Shown here: positions 1 through 8,828 of the stretch, piece after piece
How the letters are laid out: each line of letters starts with the position of its first letter
Position numbering within the stretch: position 1 is the stretch's first letter
DNA from: Dehalococcoidia bacterium
Lineage (GTDB): Bacteria; Chloroflexota; Dehalococcoidia; UBA3495
Direction: 5' to 3'
Assembly (NCBI GenBank): GCA_030753265.1
Contig: JASMCQ010000058.1
Span: forward strand, 24,859 to 88,858
DNA length: 64,000 nt
The notes under the pieces: model-generated
Database searches by the model: none
The model's input: the letters and a program-made list of their open reading frames with translations, nothing else
What the model was told of the DNA's origin: nothing
Translations under genes and position numbers: made by a program

Positions 1-677
1 ATGAACTGCCATTCCAGGTTGGGAGTGATGTAGCCCAACTCCTTCTTCTTTCGCACCAGGAGCTTGATATTGTCCAGGACCCGCTCCAGCCGCCCGCCAA
101 CACGGTAGGTCTCGTAGACTTCCTGAGTGAGTCCATCGAGCGAGATGATCATCACGTCCAATCCCGATTTGATGATATTCTCCGCCGTCTCGGGGCTCAA
201 CTGCTTGTTGAGGTTCGTGCTCATAATTGTAGCAATCTTATTCTCATGAGCATAGGCCACAAACTCATGAATTCGCCGGTTTAAGAAAGGTTCTCCCCAG
301 CTATAAAGGGTCAGCCACACACAATAGTCTTTGATCTGATCGATAGTCCTCGTGAAAAGGTCGAAATGCATGGTCCCTTTATCCCGCCGGATGGTGCCCA
401 AACCGGTGTGGCACAAGGGGCATTTCAACTGGCAAATGTTGGTCGTGTCGATTTCCCACTCGAAGGGCGCCCCCCAGGTCTTGGCGCGCCCTATCCGTAG
501 CTGGGCCTCAACCAGGATGACATTGAACAGCTTCTTCCACGAGAAGTACCGAAAAGCCAGCCTAGAGCGTTGGTCGCTCCGGCCTTCGGCGAGGGCGCCA
601 ACCACACTGCGATTGACTTGCAGCTTATCCGTTAGCCAAGCAGCCGGCTTGAGCAGCAAAAGGGCCGGATTAGTCAT
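1..677 (-). CDS. Radical SAM domain protein, C-terminus beyond the left edge
   Basis: About 225 N-terminal residues are visible; the rest lies outside the window. A CxxxCxxC motif (CQLKCPLC, C82, C86, C89) gives the [4Fe-4S]/SAM site of the radical SAM superfamily. It is followed by a TIM-barrel-like segment with YSWGEPFLN in the position of the usual GGEP motif and ISLDGLTQEVYETYR, typical of MoaA/SPASM-type members. The ATG at 675-677 is the only upstream in-frame start before a run of non-start codons; no clear ribosome binding site precedes it. About 80 residues precede the cluster motif. SPASM cysteines would lie beyond the edge, so the substrate class cannot be assigned. Confidence 0.85.
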   Translation of the reverse strand, partial: MTNPALLLLKPAAWLTDKLQVNRSVVGALAEGRSDQRSRLAFRYFSWKKLFNVILVEAQLRIGRAKTWGAPFEWEIDTTNICQLKCPLCHTGLGTIRRDKGTMHFDLFTRTIDQIKDYCVWLTLYSWGEPFLNRRIHEFVAYAHENKIATIMSTNLNKQLSPETAENIIKSGLDVMIISLDGLTQEVYETYRVGGRLERVLDNIKLLVRKKKELGYITPNLEWQF

Positions 678-1429
678 ACGGCACCATATCGAACCATGGT
701 ACCTCTGGAAAAGGAGCTATCGCGCAGTTTCCCTATCGAAAACCTCACTCGGCCGCGACCGCAAACCTATCATAACTCCGGCAGTAACCGGGCGGCAACC
801 GCTTCGAACACAAAAGCCGAGACTTTAGCGTCCCCTCCACTCCGGTCCGCCGCTCCTCTCCCGCAGCAGGGCCATGACGTTCCACGTAGCCATCGCCGTC
901 GCTCGCTGGAATTCGTAACCGGGCGCCTTCCCGGCGTGATTAACCTGACGTGATTAACCTGTGATGATACCAGACTCTCCGAGCAAAGGGAAGAAGGAAA
1001 ACGCCGGTCTGGCGAATTGACTCATTCTACCCCCCGAGAGTATCCTTCTACCACCCGCAAGCATGCGCAACGGGGGCATAAAGGGCGAGTCTTTCTCCTC
1101 AATCTTGGGGACGGATGACCCGGTGTCCGAAAGCACCAACCCTAGCGGTCCGGGAGTACGGCTCAAGGGGACGCAAGAACGACTGGTTGCGTCTGGAAGT
1201 GGTCAGACCTCGCATTAATGCGCTGGAGTCTCCGGGCGTTTTCCGGCATCCAATCTAGCTAGAGGTCCTGGCGGCGAATCCGTAATCCAGGCGGCGTGGA
1301 CCGGGGGACGCCAGGCCGCAAGGCGACAAGGGCGCCGCCGCCGTGACCTGGTCCTCAGCCCCGGCGCTCTCGGAGCGGCCCGAGAACAAGTCTCCCATCC
1401 CAGGGAGTGGAACATCAGGAGGGGCAGGA
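678..1429. other. Intergenic region, no gene recognised
   Basis: About 750 bases between the divergent radical SAM gene and phoU. Short open frames here have no family features. A 14-base unit CGTGATTAACCTG(A/T) is repeated directly at 935-948 and 949-962. A strong ribosome binding site, AGGAGGGG, ends just before the phoU ATG. I see no tRNA or structured RNA. Confidence 0.5.
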
Positions 1430-2095
1430 ATGCCAAGGGCAGATTTTGACCTTCAACTCGATCTGCTTCAGAAAGAAGTGGAGGTCCTGGCCACGACTGT
1501 CGCAAAGTCGATCAACCTGGCGGTGGACGCCCTGAAGGAGCGAGACCTGGCAAATTCGGACCAGGTTGTGCGGGACGACGACTACATCGACCAGAAGCGG
1601 TTCGAAATCGAGGAGCGATGCATCGACCTCATCGCAAGTCAGCAGCCGATGGCCCGGGACCTGCGGGTCATCCTCGCCCTGCTTCACATCGCGGTGGAGT
1701 TGGAGCGGATGGGGGACTACGCCGAGGGGATCGCCAAAATCAGTCTGGCCATGGGGGAGGACCCCCCGGTCAAACCACTGGTCGACATACCCGTCATGGC
1801 CGAAAAAGCGACGGCGATGCTGCACGACAGCATGGACGCCCTGTTCACTAGGGACGTTGTGAAAGCCCAGCAGGTGTGCCAGGCCGACGACAATGTGGAC
1901 GAGTTGTACGATCAGGTGTACCGGGACCTGCTTCTCTTGATGATCAAGGACCCGGAAACCATCAAAAGGGCGACCTACCTGCTATGGGTGGCACACGACC
2001 TGGAACGGATCGCCGACCGGGCCACCAACATAGCCGAGAGGGTCATTTTCCTGGTCACCGGCAAGCTGGTCGAGACCAAGGCTTCAAACTACTGA
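1430..2095 (+). CDS. phoU: Phosphate signalling complex protein PhoU
   Basis: 221 residues, the usual PhoU length. The protein is all-helical with two PhoU repeats carrying E/DxxxD-type metal-ligand signatures, for example LERMGDYAEGI in the first half and LERIADRATNIAE in the second. PhoU links the Pst transporter to the PhoR kinase and dampens the Pho response. The open frame extends 29 codons upstream, but AGGAGGGG at 1418-1425 sits just before the ATG at 1430, which is also where family similarity begins. No pst or phoBR genes lie nearby, so this copy is away from its usual operon. Confidence 0.93.
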   Translation: MPRADFDLQLDLLQKEVEVLATTVAKSINLAVDALKERDLANSDQVVRDDDYIDQKRFEIEERCIDLIASQQPMARDLRVILALLHIAVELERMGDYAEGIAKISLAMGEDPPVKPLVDIPVMAEKATAMLHDSMDALFTRDVVKAQQVCQADDNVDELYDQVYRDLLLLMIKDPETIKRATYLLWVAHDLERIADRATNIAERVIFLVTGKLVETKASNY

Positions 2096-2144
2096 GCGCT
2101 GCTGCCGCCTCGCCCTCCGCGCCGCCACCGCCGGTGCCGGACCT

Positions 2145-3050
2145 TCACGCGCTCAGAGCGAGTTGTAGCTGCCGCTGGGGAGCCTGCACCGACCGCCACG
2201 GTGCACTGGCCGGCAGTCCCCATTTTCGCCGCGCCTCCGCGACCACCTTCAGCACGCTGTTCTTGTACGCCTGGGGCGCGTAGGTTCTGCGGTACAACCT
2301 GGCGTAAGCCGGGACCAGGCGGGGGTAAGCCTCTCCCAGCGACGGCATAAAACCTTCTCTGGAGCCGGGGTTCAAGAAAAGAAGGTTGGCCTCCAGGAAC
2401 TGGGCCTGGTGACTGGCGGCAGCGGCGGCCACCGCGTCGATGCTTTGCGAGCTATCCGAGATGCCGGGAAGCAAGGGGGCCATAACCACCCCGGCGGAGA
2501 TGCCGTTCTCCACCAGAAATTGCATGGCTTCAAGCCGGGCCCACGGGTCCGGGGCCCCCGGTTCAGTCAGCCTCCACACCCGTTCGTCGATGCTCCCAAC
2601 GCTGAAGATCACCCGCACGTCGGCCACCCGGCCCAGGTCCCGCAATACGTCTACATCACGCCGCACCAGCACCCCTTTTGTCGTGATTGCCGCCGGGTTC
2701 TCGAACTCCGCCAATACCTGGAGGATTCGGCGGGTCAGCAGGTACTCGGCCTCGGCCGGCTCGTAGGGGTCGGAGGCGGTGCCGATGATGATGGGCTCTC
2801 GATGCCACTGGGGGCGGGAAAGCTCTTGGCACAGCACCTGCGGCGCGTTTACCTTGGCGAATACCCGCTGCTCGAACTCCCGGCCAGCGTCGGGGCCTCC
2901 GAACTGATGGGTGGGGCGGGCAAAGCAATAGTTACACGCGTGGCTGCAACCCCGGTAGGGGTTCAGCGACCAGCGAAAGGGCATACCGGGAACGTCGGTG
3001 CGGTTCAGCAAGGTTTTGCAGTAGACTGCCCGGACTGCGGCGACGCCCAT
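2145..3050 (-). CDS. Radical SAM protein, Rv2578c/PA0069-like (SplB-related) family
   Basis: 301 residues from the chosen start. NPYRGCSHACNYCFARPTH carries the CxxxCxxC motif (C35, C39, C42) in the context typical of the Rv2578c/PA0069 family, distantly related to spore photoproduct lyase. GTASDPYEPAE and ITTKGVLVRRD are further family-like blocks. The function of this family is not established. An ATG six codons upstream is also open, but GGAGG lies only four bases before the ATG at 3048-3050, which I prefer. It converges with phoU and is followed upstream by about 280 bases without a recognised gene. Confidence 0.85.
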   Translation of the reverse strand: MGVAAVRAVYCKTLLNRTDVPGMPFRWSLNPYRGCSHACNYCFARPTHQFGGPDAGREFEQRVFAKVNAPQVLCQELSRPQWHREPIIIGTASDPYEPAEAEYLLTRRILQVLAEFENPAAITTKGVLVRRDVDVLRDLGRVADVRVIFSVGSIDERVWRLTEPGAPDPWARLEAMQFLVENGISAGVVMAPLLPGISDSSQSIDAVAAAAASHQAQFLEANLLFLNPGSREGFMPSLGEAYPRLVPAYARLYRRTYAPQAYKNSVLKVVAEARRKWGLPASAPWRSVQAPQRQLQLALSA

Positions 3051-3328
3051 CAAACCTCCCTGATTCATGAACTTATGGGAACATCTGTACTAATCATAAA
3101 TCCGGGCCGGCTTAAGTTCAATGGGGGGCGGTCAGAATCGGCGTGGTAGAAATCCCCACTTACCATTCGCAGGTTCCGCAAAAGAGGTTTGCAGAGGAGA
3201 AATAGAGGGCTCGGATACTCGGATCCAATGAGGGGTGTAGCCGTAACTGGCGACGCAGAACATGAGGGAATTAGGTCGTGCCGAGACCGGGCGGCGAACG
3301 GCCGGCCAAGCCTGCTTTCCGGCGAGGC

Positions 3329-4729
3329 CTACCTCCGGTAGAGGTACCCCTCCGGGCTCCGCTCGCAGTTCAGCCGCCGGTTCAGGTGCAGGCCCTCCAG
3401 GATGAACTCGATGGCCGAAGCCAGCACCTCGGGCCGCTCGTCGTCGGTCAACCGCTTCACCGCGTCGGACAGGCCTTCTACCCTCGTCAGCAATGCCGGG
3501 TACTCGGACGCCGGCCTCTCGCTGCCGGTCTCCGCCGTGTGCCCCAGGTCGAAAGAGGTTATCACCTGCTCCAGATCGCTCACGTCGAAATAATTGCCAA
3601 ATACCCGGAGCGCCGCCCGCCGGGTCAGGTCGTCGGTCACCTTGCTCTCCCGGCCTTCCTCGAAGGTCTCCAGCTCGATCTTCCCGGAAAAAGAAGCAAC
3701 GATATAGGGCAAGTCGCTGGCCCTGGGGCAGACCCACTGATCCCCGTGGACAATGGACCGTCGCATGGCGTTGCTCAGCAGGATCTCGTAGTTGGATATG
3801 GAAACCCGGACGCTCACCCCGGAGCGTTGGTTGATCTCGCTGCTCTGCCTGGCCAGTGAAGTTATCTCCGCCAGTATCTCCTTCATATAGTCGGGCACCA
3901 CTATGGTGTCCTCTTCGGGGAAGCGGGACCGCTCCTGCTCCATGATGGTGATCTCGTCCTCGATGTCCTTGGGGTAATGGGTGTGGATCTGCGACCCGTA
4001 CCGGTCCTTTAGCGGGGTCACGATGCGGCCCCGGCTGGTATAGTCTTCGGGGTTGGCGGTCGACACCACGTAGACGTCCAGAGGCAGGCGGATACGGTAG
4101 CCCTTGATCTGCACGTCGTGCTCTTCCATCAGGTTGAACAGGCCGACTTGAATTCGCTCCGCCAGGTCGGGCAGCTCGTTGATGCAGAAAATACCCCGGT
4201 TGGTGTGAGGCACCAGGCCGTAGTGGATGACCAGCTCGTCGGACAGGTAATGGCCCTCGGCCACCTTTATCGGGTCTACCTCGCCGATAAGGTCGGCGAT
4301 GGAAATATCCGGCGTGGCCAGCTTCTCCGAGTAGCGGTCCTCCCGGGGCACCCACTCGATCTCTGTCTCGTCGCCTGCCTTGGCCACTTTATCACGGCAG
4401 GCCCGGCAAATGGGGCTGTAGGGGTTATCGTTGATCTCACAACCGGCGATCTTGGGGATGTACTCGTCCAGCAGATTGACCATGCTCCGGATCAGACGAG
4501 ACTTGGCCTGCCCTCGCTCTCCCAGGAGGATAACGTCCTGCCCGGCGAGGATTGCGTTTTCCAGTTGGGGGATCACCGTGTTCTCGAACCCGATGATGCC
4601 CGGGAAGACGATCTCCTCCGCCCTGATCTTGGCAATCAGGTTATTCCTCAGTTCTTCCCGCACCGGGAGCACCTGGTAACGGGACTTACGAAGCTGGCCG
4701 ATGGTCCGGGATTGAGTCACAGGCGCCAT
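3329..4729 (-). CDS. MoxR/ChlI-like AAA+ ATPase (magnesium-chelatase subunit I family)
   Basis: 466 residues from the ATG preceded by GGAG nine bases upstream; a further 51 open codons upstream look non-coding. Walker A is GERGQAKS (residues 70-77), Walker B-like is GIFCINELPDL, and STANPEDYTSRGRI and LKDRYG fit the sensor and arginine-finger blocks of ChlI/MoxR AAA+ proteins. An unusual insertion after Walker A carries three cysteines (CEIND...CRACRD), a possible metal site. Such ATPases usually pair with a VWA-domain protein, but none is visible here. The partner and substrate are therefore unknown. It diverges from the YkvA-family gene. Confidence 0.85.
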   Translation of the reverse strand: MAPVTQSRTIGQLRKSRYQVLPVREELRNNLIAKIRAEEIVFPGIIGFENTVIPQLENAILAGQDVILLGERGQAKSRLIRSMVNLLDEYIPKIAGCEINDNPYSPICRACRDKVAKAGDETEIEWVPREDRYSEKLATPDISIADLIGEVDPIKVAEGHYLSDELVIHYGLVPHTNRGIFCINELPDLAERIQVGLFNLMEEHDVQIKGYRIRLPLDVYVVSTANPEDYTSRGRIVTPLKDRYGSQIHTHYPKDIEDEITIMEQERSRFPEEDTIVVPDYMKEILAEITSLARQSSEINQRSGVSVRVSISNYEILLSNAMRRSIVHGDQWVCPRASDLPYIVASFSGKIELETFEEGRESKVTDDLTRRAALRVFGNYFDVSDLEQVITSFDLGHTAETGSERPASEYPALLTRVEGLSDAVKRLTDDERPEVLASAIEFILEGLHLNRRLNCERSPEGYLYRR

Positions 4730-4838
4730 GTTCAACGCTCCATCATCGCCTCGGACACCGATCTTGGGCCCGAGGTTTGCGGCTGTTGTGTGGGACCCCG
4801 AAAAAAGCGGGGACGCATTTCGCGCCCGCACCAGTAAT

Positions 4839-4904
4839 AGTATAGCGTATGGTCCCGCGGCGGAAGCGGCCCCGGTTCCCAAGGCACCCGGACTGCCTTA
4901 TAAT
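4839..4904. promoter_or_regulatory. Divergent promoter region between the ATPase and YkvA genes
   Basis: On the plus strand TATAAT at 4899-4904 is a consensus -10 about 35 bases before the YkvA start. On the minus strand TATACT (complement of 4839-4844) is a good -10 for the ATPase gene, giving a leader of about 100 bases. The -35 boxes are weak, so these are predictions from the -10 elements only. Confidence 0.4.
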
Positions 4905-4938
4905 TATATGCGGTAGCCGATTTTTCGGAGTTGCAACC

Positions 4939-5310
4939 ATGCTGCATCGGATAATCCCGTTGTTGTTCTTCATGGCCCCACGATTGATGCCGGTCATCAT
5001 GCGGTATGTACGGTTGGTATGGCGGCTCACTTTCGACAAGCGGGTGTTCATAGTGCTAAGGGCATTGGTCCCGCTGGCCCTTGTCTACATCGTATCGCCC
5101 ATCGACCTAGCTCACGATTGGAAGGTCCCGATCGTGGGTAAAGCCGACGACGTGATCGTCCTTGGCCTAGCGGTCCTCATGCTGATAAAGCTTTCTCCCC
5201 CTCACCTGGTCGACCTTCACCTGGGGAGGCCCCCCCGCTCCGATCGACCCGAGGACAAAGACCCTTCGAAGGTGGTGGACGGCTCCTCCAGGCTCCTTGA
5301 CGATGAGTAG
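4939..5310 (+). CDS. YkvA/DUF1232 family membrane protein
   Basis: 123 residues. The DUF1232 signature is visible as YIVSPIDL followed by GKADDVIVLGLAVLML, matching the family pattern of SPIDLIPD and a downstream DD pair. The N-terminal half has hydrophobic segments (LLFFMAPRLMPVIM and VLRALVPLALVYIV), so it is probably a small membrane protein; the tail is charged and likely disordered. The ATG at 4939 follows CGGAG at a ten-base spacing. The family function is not known. Confidence 0.8.
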   Translation: MLHRIIPLLFFMAPRLMPVIMRYVRLVWRLTFDKRVFIVLRALVPLALVYIVSPIDLAHDWKVPIVGKADDVIVLGLAVLMLIKLSPPHLVDLHLGRPPRSDRPEDKDPSKVVDGSSRLLDDE

Positions 5311-5448
5311 CCTCCCGCCAGGCCACACCCTGGCCAGCTGAGCGATGGGCTTGGGCCTACCGGCGGACCCGGCCCGAGCCGGCGGCGGGCAATCGCGGCG
5401 TCCTCTCCGGTAATTGCCCCAAGACCTCGACGATCCCAGCGGATTTGT

Positions 5449-6678
5449 ATGGCAACAAGACCACTACCGACCCCACGAATCGTTCCAGATACCGGAATGG
5501 GTCTGTATGTGCACGTCCCGTTCTGCCAGACCAGATGTCCTTACTGTGATTTCAACACCTACCAGGGGATTGAAGACCTTATTGCGCCGTACCTGGAGGC
5601 CGTGACCGCCGAGTTCGGCCTCTGGGGCCGGGTGCTGCAACAACCGGCGGTCAACACCGTGTTCTTCGGCGGAGGAACGCCCTCCTATCTGCCCGACGGA
5701 TACATCGGCCGGATGCTGGCCGCGATCCGCGCTGCCTTCAACGTCGAGGAGGATGCCGAGGTAACCCTGGAGGCCAACCCGGGGGACCTGGACCGGGCCG
5801 CCTGCCGGAGACTGCTCTCCCAGGGAATCAACCGGCTCAGCATGGGTGTCCAGAGCCTGGACGATGGCCTGCTGACCCTATTGGGCCGGCGCCACAACTC
5901 CGAGGAGGCGGTGCACGCCTACCGGGCCGCCGGCGATGCCGGGTTCACCGACATCAGCCTGGACCTGATGTACGGCCTGCCCCACCAATCGCTGGCCCAA
6001 TGGCGGGAGACGCTGCAAGCCGTCGTGTCCCTCGGCCCCACTCACCTTTCACTCTACAGCTTGACCCTGGAAGAGGGGACCCCCCTGCACCACCAGATGG
6101 AGCAGGGGAAGCTGCCGGAGCCGGACCCGGACCTGGCCGCCGACATGTACGGCCTTGCCCGGGTTTTGCTGGCCGGGGCCGGATACCATCACTACGAGAT
6201 ATCCAACTGGGCGCGGACCGGGTACGTTGCACGGCACAATCTGGGCTATTGGCTCAATCGGCCCTATCTCGGCGTTGGGCCCGGCGCCCACTCCCGTCTG
6301 GGCCGGTACCGGTTCTGGGAAGCGAATTCGCCCCGGACCTACATCTCGCGGGTGAAGCGGTGGCAGGCCACCCAGCCGGGGCCCTTCGACTCCCTCACGG
6401 AGGCGGAGTTGCGCACGGTCGCGCCGGTGGCCGGCCAGGAATACATCGACCGGGACACGGCGTGCGCCGAAACCATGTTCCTGGGGCTACGCCTCCTGGA
6501 CGGAATGGACCTGGCGGAGGCGTCCGCCGGGGCCGGGGCCGACCTGGAAGCGAAGTACCGGCCGGAGATTGAGGACCTGGCCGGGTTGGGCCTGCTGGAG
6601 CGGCAAGACGGACGCCTACGCCTGACCGAATCGGCCTACTTCATCGCCAACCAGGTTTTCACCCGGTTTGTGGGGTGA
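5449..6678 (+). CDS. hemW: Radical SAM heme chaperone HemW
   Basis: 409 residues. The N-terminus has the HemW/HemN signature GLYVHVPFCQTRCPYCDF, with cluster cysteines C26, C30 and C33 and the extra conserved Cys/Phe context. FFGGGTPSYL, LEANPGD, RLSMGVQSL and DLMYGLPHQS follow in the family order, and the HemN C-terminal domain is present. HemW binds heme and hands it to client proteins; it was long annotated as oxygen-independent coproporphyrinogen oxidase, but members like this lack that activity. The Met at residue 17 is an alternative start. No heme synthesis genes are adjacent. Confidence 0.92.
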   Translation: MATRPLPTPRIVPDTGMGLYVHVPFCQTRCPYCDFNTYQGIEDLIAPYLEAVTAEFGLWGRVLQQPAVNTVFFGGGTPSYLPDGYIGRMLAAIRAAFNVEEDAEVTLEANPGDLDRAACRRLLSQGINRLSMGVQSLDDGLLTLLGRRHNSEEAVHAYRAAGDAGFTDISLDLMYGLPHQSLAQWRETLQAVVSLGPTHLSLYSLTLEEGTPLHHQMEQGKLPEPDPDLAADMYGLARVLLAGAGYHHYEISNWARTGYVARHNLGYWLNRPYLGVGPGAHSRLGRYRFWEANSPRTYISRVKRWQATQPGPFDSLTEAELRTVAPVAGQEYIDRDTACAETMFLGLRLLDGMDLAEASAGAGADLEAKYRPEIEDLAGLGLLERQDGRLRLTESAYFIANQVFTRFVG

Positions 6679-6726
6679 GGGTCGAATTGGTGCTATTCTT
6701 GACGCAGACCCTCACTAAGGGGAGAC

Positions 6727-6957
6727 ATGAGCGAAGGAATCACGGTAAGCCAGGATATCCGTTATGGGAAGCCATGTGTTACAGGTACCAGGATTCCGGT
6801 ATTGAGTGTGCTTGAACTGGTGAGGGAAGGTCTTTCCTTCGGGAAGATAACCCAGGATTACTACCCTGGCCTCAAAGCCGAGGACATTCGTGCGTGCCTT
6901 CATCATGCCATCGACGTACTTGGACCCGAAGACACCCGCATAGCGATCATGCCCTAA
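6727..6957 (+). CDS. DUF433 antitoxin-like protein
   Basis: 76 residues. The sequence [22 protein letters not shown], shortened here to its core [12 protein letters not shown], is the hallmark of DUF433 (VapB45-like) proteins, a small winged-helix-like fold, followed by [27 protein letters not shown] precedes the ATG. DUF433 genes are normally followed by a DUF5615 PIN-like toxin gene; here the stop codon overlaps the selB start by one base (TAATG), so no toxin follows. It may be an orphan antitoxin or a repurposed regulator translated together with selB. Confidence 0.88.
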   Translation: MSEGITVSQDIRYGKPCVTGTRIPVLSVLELVREGLSFGKITQDYYPGLKAEDIRACLHHAIDVLGPEDTRIAIMP

Positions 6958-8822
6958 TGTACGTGATAGGCACCGCCGGCCACGTGGACCACGGGAAGTC
7001 CACGCTGGTCAAGGCCCTGACTGACATCGACCCGGACCGCCTGCCCGAAGAAAAGGCGCGGGAGATGACCGTCGACCTCGGATTCGCCTGGATGACCTTG
7101 CCCAGCGGGCGGGAGGTCAGCATCGTCGATGTGCCGGGCCACGAACGGTTCATCAAGAACATGCTGGCCGGCGTCGGCGCCATCGACCTGGCTATGCTGA
7201 TCGTGGCCGCCGACGAAAGCGTCATGCCTCAAACCCGGGAGCACCTGGCCATCCTGGACATCCTCCAGGTCCGGCGCAACCTGGTGGTGATCACCAAGAC
7301 CGATCTGGTCGATGAAGAGATGGTGGAGCTGGTCATGGCCGAGGTCGAGGACGCCCTGAAAGGGACCTCTTTCGAAAACTCGGCAATGGTTGGGGTATCG
7401 GCCAACACCGGGGCCGGGCTCGACGATCTGCGCTCCGCCCTCGACGGGATACTCGACGACACCGAGGCGCGGCGCGACCTGGGGCGTCCCCGGCTGCCCG
7501 TGGACCGCTGCTTCACCATCTCCGGCTTCGGGACCGTGGTCACCGGAACCCTCATCGACGGGGTCCTGGCCGTGGGGCAGGAGGTAGAGCTAGCCCCCTC
7601 GGGCCGCCGGGGCAGGATTCGCGGATTGCAGAGCCACAAGACCAAGGTGGAGAACACCCAGCCGGGAGTCCGGCTGGCCGTAAATATCTCCGGGCTGGCC
7701 CGCACCGAGGTCCAGCGAGGGGAAATCTTGACCACCCCCGGATGGTTGAGGCCCACCAGAAGGCTGGACGCCCAGTTGAGGATGGTCCGGGGAGCGCCCC
7801 ACTCCCTGCGCCACAACGAGGGGGTGACCTTCCATCTGTTCACCAGTGAGACTACCGCCAGGGTCCGGCTGCTGGACGCCGACCGGCTGGCCCCCGGCGC
7901 CGAAGGCTGGGTGCAGATTCTGTTGAACGAATCCCTGCCGATGGTAAAAGGGGACTTCTTCGTCATCCGCTCCGCCGAAGATACCCTGGGCGGGGGGCAG
8001 GTGGTGGACCCGAACCCCCGGCGGCGGCACCGGCGCTTCAGCCCAGAGGTGGAAGAAAGGCTGATGATGCTGGACCAGGGCACCGGTGAAGACATACTGC
8101 TCAGCGTCGCCGAGCAGTGGGGCCCCTGCGATCTGACGACCCTATCCCGGCGCTCCAACCTGCCGGCGTCCGAGGTCGTGGAGCGTACGGCAAGCCTCGT
8201 GGACGACGGGGACGTGGTGGTCCTGGGAGAGTTGGGGACCGATAACGACGCGGTCGTTTACTCAGCACAGAGTTGGGACATCCTCAAGAGCAAGATGTTT
8301 GTGTCCCTCCAGACCTACCACGGCCAATACCCCTTGCGGCGGGGGGCGCCCGTCCAGGAAATCCGCAGCCGCCTCGGCCTGTCTCAGCCCGCGTTCACCC
8401 GGGCGTTGGCCCGTCTGGCCGGCGAAAGCTACGTGGTGGAAGAGGCCCCGTTCCTGCGGCTCCCCGGCCACCAGGTAACCTTGACCCCCAAGATGCAGCA
8501 GCAGGTGGCCGAATATTTGAAAATCCTGGGCCGGGAGCCTTACACGCCTCCCGGCGACCAACCCCTGGAAGCGGAGCTGCTGGGGGTGCTGATCGACCAG
8601 GGCCAGGTGGTGAGGGTGAACCCGTCGGTGGTGTTCACCGCCGCCGCCTACCGGGAGATGGCGGACCGGGTCGTCTCCCACCTTCAGTCCAACGAAAGCA
8701 TCACCGTCGCCGAGGCCAGGACCATGTTCAACTCCAGCCGCAAGTACGTGTTGCCCCTATTGGAATACCTGGACCAGCAGCACATCACCCGTCGCGTTGG
8801 CGACGAGCGCGTGTTGAGGTAA
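6957..8822 (+). CDS. selB: Selenocysteine-specific elongation factor SelB
   Basis: 621 residues, the normal SelB length. The GTPase domain shows [12 protein letters not shown] (P-loop, residues 5-16), DVPGHERF (G3, from residue 58) and TKTD (G4, residues 113-116). Switch I reads [17 protein letters not shown], where most SelB have a Gly before the Met/Ile; here it is Glu. Domains II-III and the C-terminal winged-helix repeats that bind the SECIS follow. The ATG shares its first base with the TAA stop of the DUF433 gene, implying coupled translation. No selA, selC or selD is in this window. Confidence 0.92.
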   Translation: MYVIGTAGHVDHGKSTLVKALTDIDPDRLPEEKAREMTVDLGFAWMTLPSGREVSIVDVPGHERFIKNMLAGVGAIDLAMLIVAADESVMPQTREHLAILDILQVRRNLVVITKTDLVDEEMVELVMAEVEDALKGTSFENSAMVGVSANTGAGLDDLRSALDGILDDTEARRDLGRPRLPVDRCFTISGFGTVVTGTLIDGVLAVGQEVELAPSGRRGRIRGLQSHKTKVENTQPGVRLAVNISGLARTEVQRGEILTTPGWLRPTRRLDAQLRMVRGAPHSLRHNEGVTFHLFTSETTARVRLLDADRLAPGAEGWVQILLNESLPMVKGDFFVIRSAEDTLGGGQVVDPNPRRRHRRFSPEVEERLMMLDQGTGEDILLSVAEQWGPCDLTTLSRRSNLPASEVVERTASLVDDGDVVVLGELGTDNDAVVYSAQSWDILKSKMFVSLQTYHGQYPLRRGAPVQEIRSRLGLSQPAFTRALARLAGESYVVEEAPFLRLPGHQVTLTPKMQQQVAEYLKILGREPYTPPGDQPLEAELLGVLIDQGQVVRVNPSVVFTAAAYREMADRVVSHLQSNESITVAEARTMFNSSRKYVLPLLEYLDQQHITRRVGDERVLR

Positions 8823-8828
8823 ACCGCG

